From Ruminococcus sp. (GTDB lineage: Bacteria; Bacillota; Clostridia; Oscillospirales; Ruminococcaceae): a DNA stretch of 33,078 bases. The position numbers and the translations under genes are program-made. The stretch spans positions 1 through 33,078 of the forward strand of contig JAKSQT010000021.1 in the NCBI GenBank assembly GCA_024403995.1. The letters are read 5' to 3'. A model generated the notes under the pieces. The model had not been told where the DNA came from and searched no databases. It saw nothing but the letters and a program-made list of their open reading frames with translations. Positions 29,911-33,078 of the stretch are shown here, one piece after another (position 1 is the stretch's first letter; each line of letters begins with the position of its first letter).

Positions 29911-30627
29911 ATGAATTCTGATTTTGCAAGAATTATCACATTACAGAGGAAAGAACGTCACATCAGTCAGAAACAGGCAGCAACAGACTTGGGAATATCA
30001 CAGGCACTTTTATCGCACTACGAAAAGGGCATCAGAGAATGTGGTCTCAATTTTCTTGTCAAGATCGCAGATTACTATAACGTTTCCTGCGACTATCTTC
30101 TCGGCAGAACGCCTGAACCTGAGGGCAAGACCATCACTATCGAGGATATCCCTGACGATGACGGCAACAACAATCTCAAAATGCCTTCACCTGAGATAAT
30201 CAACTTCAACCGCCGTATCATCAACAATTCTATCAGTCTGCTTTTCAGCCTTGCACAGAAAGCCAACAGCATCACCCTTATCAAGGAGGTTTCGTCATAC
30301 CTCATGCTGTCGGTCTATAAGCTTTTCCGTATTGTTTACAATGCTAATCCGCACAATGACCAGAAGCTTTTCCGCATCCCGAAGGTCATCGCAAACGACA
30401 GCGCAAATGCTATGGTTTCCATGAGTGAAGCCAATATCAAGGCGGCTTCAAGCGGTATCGCACTTGACGGCAATGACTGTGTTGACAATTTTGATACGCT
30501 CTATGTTACTACGGCGACTCTGCAAAAGGATTATGCCCAGTATTCGTCATCGCTCCTCAATCTGATAAAGCGCAGTGAGGAGAGTATTTCCAGAACCCGT
30601 GCGAAATATCGTTCTGACTTCAAATAA
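29911..30627 (+). CDS. XRE-family transcriptional regulator
   Basis: 238 aa. The N-terminal helix-turn-helix (about 7-63) reads RKERHISQKQAATDLGISQA then LLSHYEKGIRECGLNFLVKI and a YYNVSCDYLLGRT end, as in Cro/C1-type repressors. A short acidic linker (about 74-88) leads to an unassigned helical C-terminal domain of about 150 residues that could be a dimerisation or sensing region. AGGAGG precedes the ATG. Target genes unknown; a palindrome in its own leader suggests autoregulation. No phage genes nearby. Confidence 0.85.
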   Translation: MNSDFARIITLQRKERHISQKQAATDLGISQALLSHYEKGIRECGLNFLVKIADYYNVSCDYLLGRTPEPEGKTITIEDIPDDDGNNNLKMPSPEIINFNRRIINNSISLLFSLAQKANSITLIKEVSSYLMLSVYKLFRIVYNANPHNDQKLFRIPKVIANDSANAMVSMSEANIKAASSGIALDGNDCVDNFDTLYVTTATLQKDYAQYSSSLLNLIKRSEESISRTRAKYRSDFK

Positions 30628-30681
30628 CGTACATATTCATTATATCATTTTTCACGCATTTTTTCAAGAATATTTTTCACA

Positions 30682-30706
30682 GGGACAGTTTCGGCTGTCC
30701 CTTTTT
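30682..30706 (+). terminator. Intrinsic terminator after the XRE gene
   Basis: GGGACAG (30682-30688), TTTCGG, CTGTCCC (30695-30701), TTTTT. Identical stem-loop to 16504-16523. Confidence 0.92.
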
Positions 30707-30710
30707 GTGT

Positions 30711-30750
30711 TGGTGAACACCTGACGTTCCCGAAAAGAGCAACAATAGAA
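30711..30750 (-). repeat. Inverted copy of the CTATnTTATTCTTTTCGG repeat
   Basis: On the minus strand it reads CTATTGTTGCTCTTTTCGGG then AACGTCAGGTGTTCACCA. Its second half is nearly identical to the middle unit of the direct-repeat cluster at 32971-33012. Confidence 0.75.
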
Positions 30751-30767
30751 AAAAACGTTATGTGTAT

Positions 30768-30868
30768 GTAGGGGCAACCATTGGTCACCCCTCAATAACC
30801 CAAACGCCCACAAATCCCCAACATGACAAAAATTATACCCCCTCACGGGCGCACGGAATGCCCCCCCA
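30768..30868. repeat. Two short hairpins in the gap before the T-box
   Basis: TGTAGGGGCAACCATTGG with a CACCCC closing arm at about 30768-30791, and CACGGGCGCACGGAATGCCC at about 30843-30862, an inverted near-copy of the hairpin at 20699. The rest of 30628-30945 shows no gene; it is C/A-rich. Confidence 0.55.
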
Positions 30869-30946
30869 CACATTATCATCATCATACATCCCCGACAATT
30901 ATCCACAAAAATTTTTGTAACATCTCACAATCTTTCCGTTTGTATA

Positions 30947-30975
30947 TTGACTTTTGGACTTTTTTGTGTTAAAGT
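30947..30975 (+). promoter_or_regulatory. Promoter of the T-box leader and trpB2
   Basis: TTGACT (30947-30952), 17 bp, TAAAGT (30970-30975). The predicted start is near 30982, giving a leader of about 500 nt. Confidence 0.65.
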
Positions 30976-31145
30976 ATATGCAGAAACCGTTGAGGGAGAG
31001 TAAGTAGCACAGGAAACAGCTTTTCAGAGAGTCTGCGGCTGGTGTGAGCAGATATGATGACTTGGGTGAATGGACTTCCGAGGGCGAACCGAAAGGGTGC
31101 GTGGGTGCGGAGTAAGCGGCGCTGGTGCGTTGGTTACAAGGGCAC

Positions 31146-31260
31146 GGGCGTGTGAGTTCAGGCGGCGTGGGTGCAAGGACATGGGCGTGAGTTTCAGGCG
31201 GCGGCGTGAGTGTAGGATACGGCGGCGTTGTGTGAGTTCGGACGGCGTGTCATGCGTTTC
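31146..31260 (+). repeat. G-rich imperfect tandem repeat inside the T-box leader
   Basis: Three units of 37, 38 and 40 bp (31146-31182, 31183-31220, 31221-31260), each with a GGGCG or GGCGGCG start, a TGAGTT-C core and a GGCGGCG tract. Related GTGCGTGGGTGCGG-like sequence extends left to about 31095. Local G content is far above the surroundings. Confidence 0.7.
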
Positions 31261-31382
31261 AGCAGCATTTCCCAAGTAGGCAAGACGCAGAAGGTCTGCG
31301 TTAACAAAACCTTGTGTATGACTGTACACACAGAGTGGACGCATTGCGTCAAGCGGGGTGGCACCGCAGAAGTGAATTTTTC

Positions 31383-31424
31383 GCTCCTGTCCCGGCATAC
31401 TATATGTCGGAACAGGGGCTTTTG
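31383..31424 (+). terminator. Regulated terminator of the T-box leader
   Basis: An 8-bp outer stem (one G-T pair) continues inward through GGCATA/TATGTC, followed by TTTTG. It is mutually exclusive with the antiterminator formed by the T-box sequence at 31355. Confidence 0.85.
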
Positions 31425-31482
31425 TTATACCTTTATTCCGATATAGTCAACAGTCCAATACAATCAAAAAGGAGAAATTGCT

Positions 31483-32859
31483 ATGTCAAACGAAAAGAAA
31501 ATCCCGTATAAAATCTATCTCGAAGAAAACGAAATGCCGAAACAGTGGTACAATGTCCGTGCAGACATGAAGAAAAAGCCTGCACCGCTCCTCAACCCTG
31601 CAACAGGAAAGCCTTGTACAGCAGAGGAACTCAGCCACGTTTTCTGCGATGAACTGGTCGCTCAGGAACTCAACGAGACCGACGCTTATATCGATATCCC
31701 ACAGGAAATTCAGGACTTCTACAAGATGTTCCGTCCGTCGCCTCTCGTAAGGGCATACTGCCTTGAAGAAAAGCTCCGGACTCCTGCAAAGATATACTAC
31801 AAGTTCGAGGGCAACAATACAAGCGGCAGCCACAAGCTCAATTCCGCTATTGCTCAGGCTTATTACGCTAAAAAACAGGGTTTGAAGGGCGTTACTACCG
31901 AAACAGGCGCAGGTCAGTGGGGTACTGCTCTTTCAATGGCTTGCTCATACTTTGATCTTGACTGCCATGTTTATATGGTTAAATGTTCATACGAACAGAA
32001 ACCGTTCCGCCGTGAAGTTATCAGAACATACGGCGCAAACATCACCCCTTCACCGTCCGATACAACAGAAGTAGGAAGAAAAATTCTTGCCGAATTCCCG
32101 AACTCAAACGGCAGTCTCGGCTGTGCTATCTCCGAAGCCGTTGAAGCTGCATCTTCTAAGGAAGGCTATCGCTATGTGCTCGGAAGCGTTCTCTCACAGG
32201 TTCTTCTGCATCAGACTGTCATTGGTCTTGAAACAAAAACTGCCCTTGATAAGTACGGCATCAAGCCTGATATCATCATCGGCTGTGCAGGCGGCGGCTC
32301 AAATCTTGGAGGACTCATCTCGCCGTTCATGGGCGAAAAGCTCCGTGGTGAGGCTGATTATCGCTTTATTGCTGTTGAACCGGCATCATGTCCGAGTCTT
32401 ACCCGTGGTGTTTATGCATATGATTACTGCGACACAGGAAAGGTATGTCCTCTCCAGAAGATGTACACTCTTGGCAGTGGATTTATGCCGTCAGCAAACC
32501 ATGCAGGCGGTCTGAGATATCACGGAATGAGCAGTATTCTTTCTGAGCTTTACGATCAGGGACTTATGGAGGCACGTTCTGTTGAGCAGACTGCTGTATT
32601 TGAAGCTGCTGAGATCTTCGCAAGAATTGAGGGTATTCTCCCTGCGCCTGAGAGCAGTCATGCAATCCGTGCCGCTATTGACGAGGCGCTGAAATGCAAG
32701 GAAACAGGCGAGGAAAAGACGATAGTATTCGGTCTTACGGGCACAGGTTATTTTGATATGTATGCATATGCCGCATATAATGACGGTAAAATGCAGGATT
32801 ATATTCCGACAGACGAGGAATTGCAGAAGTCAATTGCAAAACTGCCGAAAATTGATTAA
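31483..32859 (+). CDS. trpB: Tryptophan synthase beta-like protein TrpB2
   Basis: 458 aa, PLP-dependent enzyme expected to make L-tryptophan from indole and L-serine. Length and N-terminal extension fit the TrpB2 subgroup rather than canonical TrpB (about 400 aa). PLP lysine Lys118 in TSGSHKLNSA, catalytic Glu140 in TETGAGQWG, and the phosphate-binding GCAGGGSNLGG. There is no trpA or other trp gene in the window, so it may work on free or salvaged indole (inference). AAAGGAG precedes the ATG. It is controlled by the Trp T-box directly upstream and followed by a terminator at 32876. Confidence 0.95.
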   Translation: MSNEKKIPYKIYLEENEMPKQWYNVRADMKKKPAPLLNPATGKPCTAEELSHVFCDELVAQELNETDAYIDIPQEIQDFYKMFRPSPLVRAYCLEEKLRTPAKIYYKFEGNNTSGSHKLNSAIAQAYYAKKQGLKGVTTETGAGQWGTALSMACSYFDLDCHVYMVKCSYEQKPFRREVIRTYGANITPSPSDTTEVGRKILAEFPNSNGSLGCAISEAVEAASSKEGYRYVLGSVLSQVLLHQTVIGLETKTALDKYGIKPDIIIGCAGGGSNLGGLISPFMGEKLRGEADYRFIAVEPASCPSLTRGVYAYDYCDTGKVCPLQKMYTLGSGFMPSANHAGGLRYHGMSSILSELYDQGLMEARSVEQTAVFEAAEIFARIEGILPAPESSHAIRAAIDEALKCKETGEEKTIVFGLTGTGYFDMYAYAAYNDGKMQDYIPTDEELQKSIAKLPKID

Positions 32860-32875
32860 TAGAATTTTGTATGGG

Positions 32876-32901
32876 GGGCGACTATTCGGTCGCCCTTTTT
32901 T
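32876..32901 (+). terminator. Intrinsic terminator after trpB2
   Basis: GGGCGAC (32876-32882) pairs with GTCGCCC (32889-32895), loop TATTCG, followed by six T. Related in sequence to the TGTAGGGGCGACC hairpin family. Confidence 0.9.
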
Positions 32902-32902
32902 G

Positions 32903-33078
32903 TTCTATGTTATTCTTTTCGGGGACGTTAATTGTTCTGCTCCCCGTTAGCAAAGGGACAATTTGCTTTTCTATTTGTATTCTTTTCGAGAACGTCAGGT
33001 GTTCACCAAAGAGGGATTTTTCGTCTATGTTATTCTTTTCGGAAACGTCAATTGTTCTGCTACCCGTTATGCAAAGGG
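32903..33078 (+). repeat. Direct-repeat cluster at the window edge
   Basis: Three units start with CTATGTTATTCTTTTCGG or a close variant at 32905, 32971 and 33025 (spacing 66 and 54 bp). Units 1 and 3 continue with ACGTnAATTGTTCTGCT, a CCCGTTA segment and GCAAAGGG; unit 2 continues with AACGTCAGGTGTTCACC. The cluster is cut by the window end. A fourth, inverted copy lies at 30711-30750. No gene is seen here. Confidence 0.8.

Larger units (their letters stand above)
30986..31424 (+). ncRNA. T-box riboswitch, tryptophan specific
   Basis: Stem I begins GAGGGAGAGTAAGTA (kink-turn and AGTA loop side), followed by the distal AGAGAG and CGGCTGGTGTGAGC motifs. The specifier side reads GTGAA-TGG-ACTTCC, with TGG (31071-31073) as the tryptophan specifier codon. 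A stem III candidate ACGCAGA/TCTGCGT lies at 31285-31301. The T-box sequence GGGGTGGCACCGC is at 31355-31367. The competing terminator pairs GCTCCTGT (31383-31390) with ACAGGGGC (31412-31419), followed by TTTT. Uncharged tRNA-Trp would favour antitermination and expression of trpB2. The section 31095-31260 between stem I and stem III is a G-rich tandem repeat not expected in T-boxes. Confidence 0.93.

Noticed and set aside
30664-30906. 80-residue minus-strand frame between the XRE gene and the T-box
   Set aside because: Covers the terminator and repeat hairpins; no protein-like composition.
31024-31398. Small frames on both strands within the T-box leader
   Set aside because: The region is explained by the T-box RNA and its G-rich repeats; no ribosome binding sites.

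Overview
The window looks like chromosomal DNA of a gut or rumen Firmicute close to Ruminococcus (Oscillospiraceae). The main evidence is a secreted pectinolytic enzyme with a Thr-rich linker and a cellulosomal dockerin, the classical CIRCE-controlled hrcA-grpE-dnaK-dnaJ operon, LuxS, a solo MsmK/UgpC-type sugar ABC ATPase, and a tryptophan T-box leader. The species assignment is inference. No rRNA, tRNA, CRISPR array, phage genes or intact transposase were seen.

Layout. 151-3597: bifunctional pectinesterase / pectate lyase with dockerin. 3702-6459: three tandem paralogues, each a zinc ribbon plus low-complexity linker plus DUF805 membrane domain, each with its own near-identical promoter fused to the T-tract of a terminator. 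6468-6730: a 263-bp near-complete palindrome between convergent genes. 6738-11880: heat-shock operon on the minus strand. 12230-14573: mscL and a repeat-rich zinc-ribbon protein. 14574-15368: repeat-packed intergenic region. 15369-16493: VanY-like D,D-carboxypeptidase. 16879-20263: operon of three related lipoproteins, a TIM-barrel enzyme and nrdR. 20244-24437: DUF4830 protein, RsuA-type pseudouridine synthase, MsmK-type ATPase, PepV-like dipeptidase. 24758-29702 (minus strand): M23 peptidase, luxS, RluA-type synthase, membrane protein, histidine phosphatase. 29911-30627: XRE-type regulator. 30982-32859: Trp T-box leader and trpB2.

The coding content is mostly core metabolism and cell-envelope function. 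The unusual content is between the genes. A modular family of structured repeats (element A, 141 bp, ends CAGTCTG...CGCTG) is present at 24576-24716, 14970-15110 and, with a 63-bp module inserted in one hairpin loop, at 11990-12191. A partial copy lies at 27163-27238 and pieces lie at 14788-14969 and 1-56. Complete copies sit inside intrinsic terminator hairpins or other hairpins, and the whole host hairpin (24-28 bp) is present on both sides. Other repeats are two MITE-like elements with different terminal inverted repeats (4434-4611 and 16692-16855), many short TGTAGGGG-type hairpins, a 54-66-bp-period direct repeat at the right edge, and a reused GGGACAG-TTTCGG-CTGTCCC terminator.

The best candidates for something undescribed are the hairpin-targeting modular element, the T-box leader enlarged by a G-rich imperfect tandem repeat, the zinc-ribbon/DUF805 trio with a Q/Y/G/N-rich repeat domain, and the lipoprotein trio co-transcribed with nrdR.
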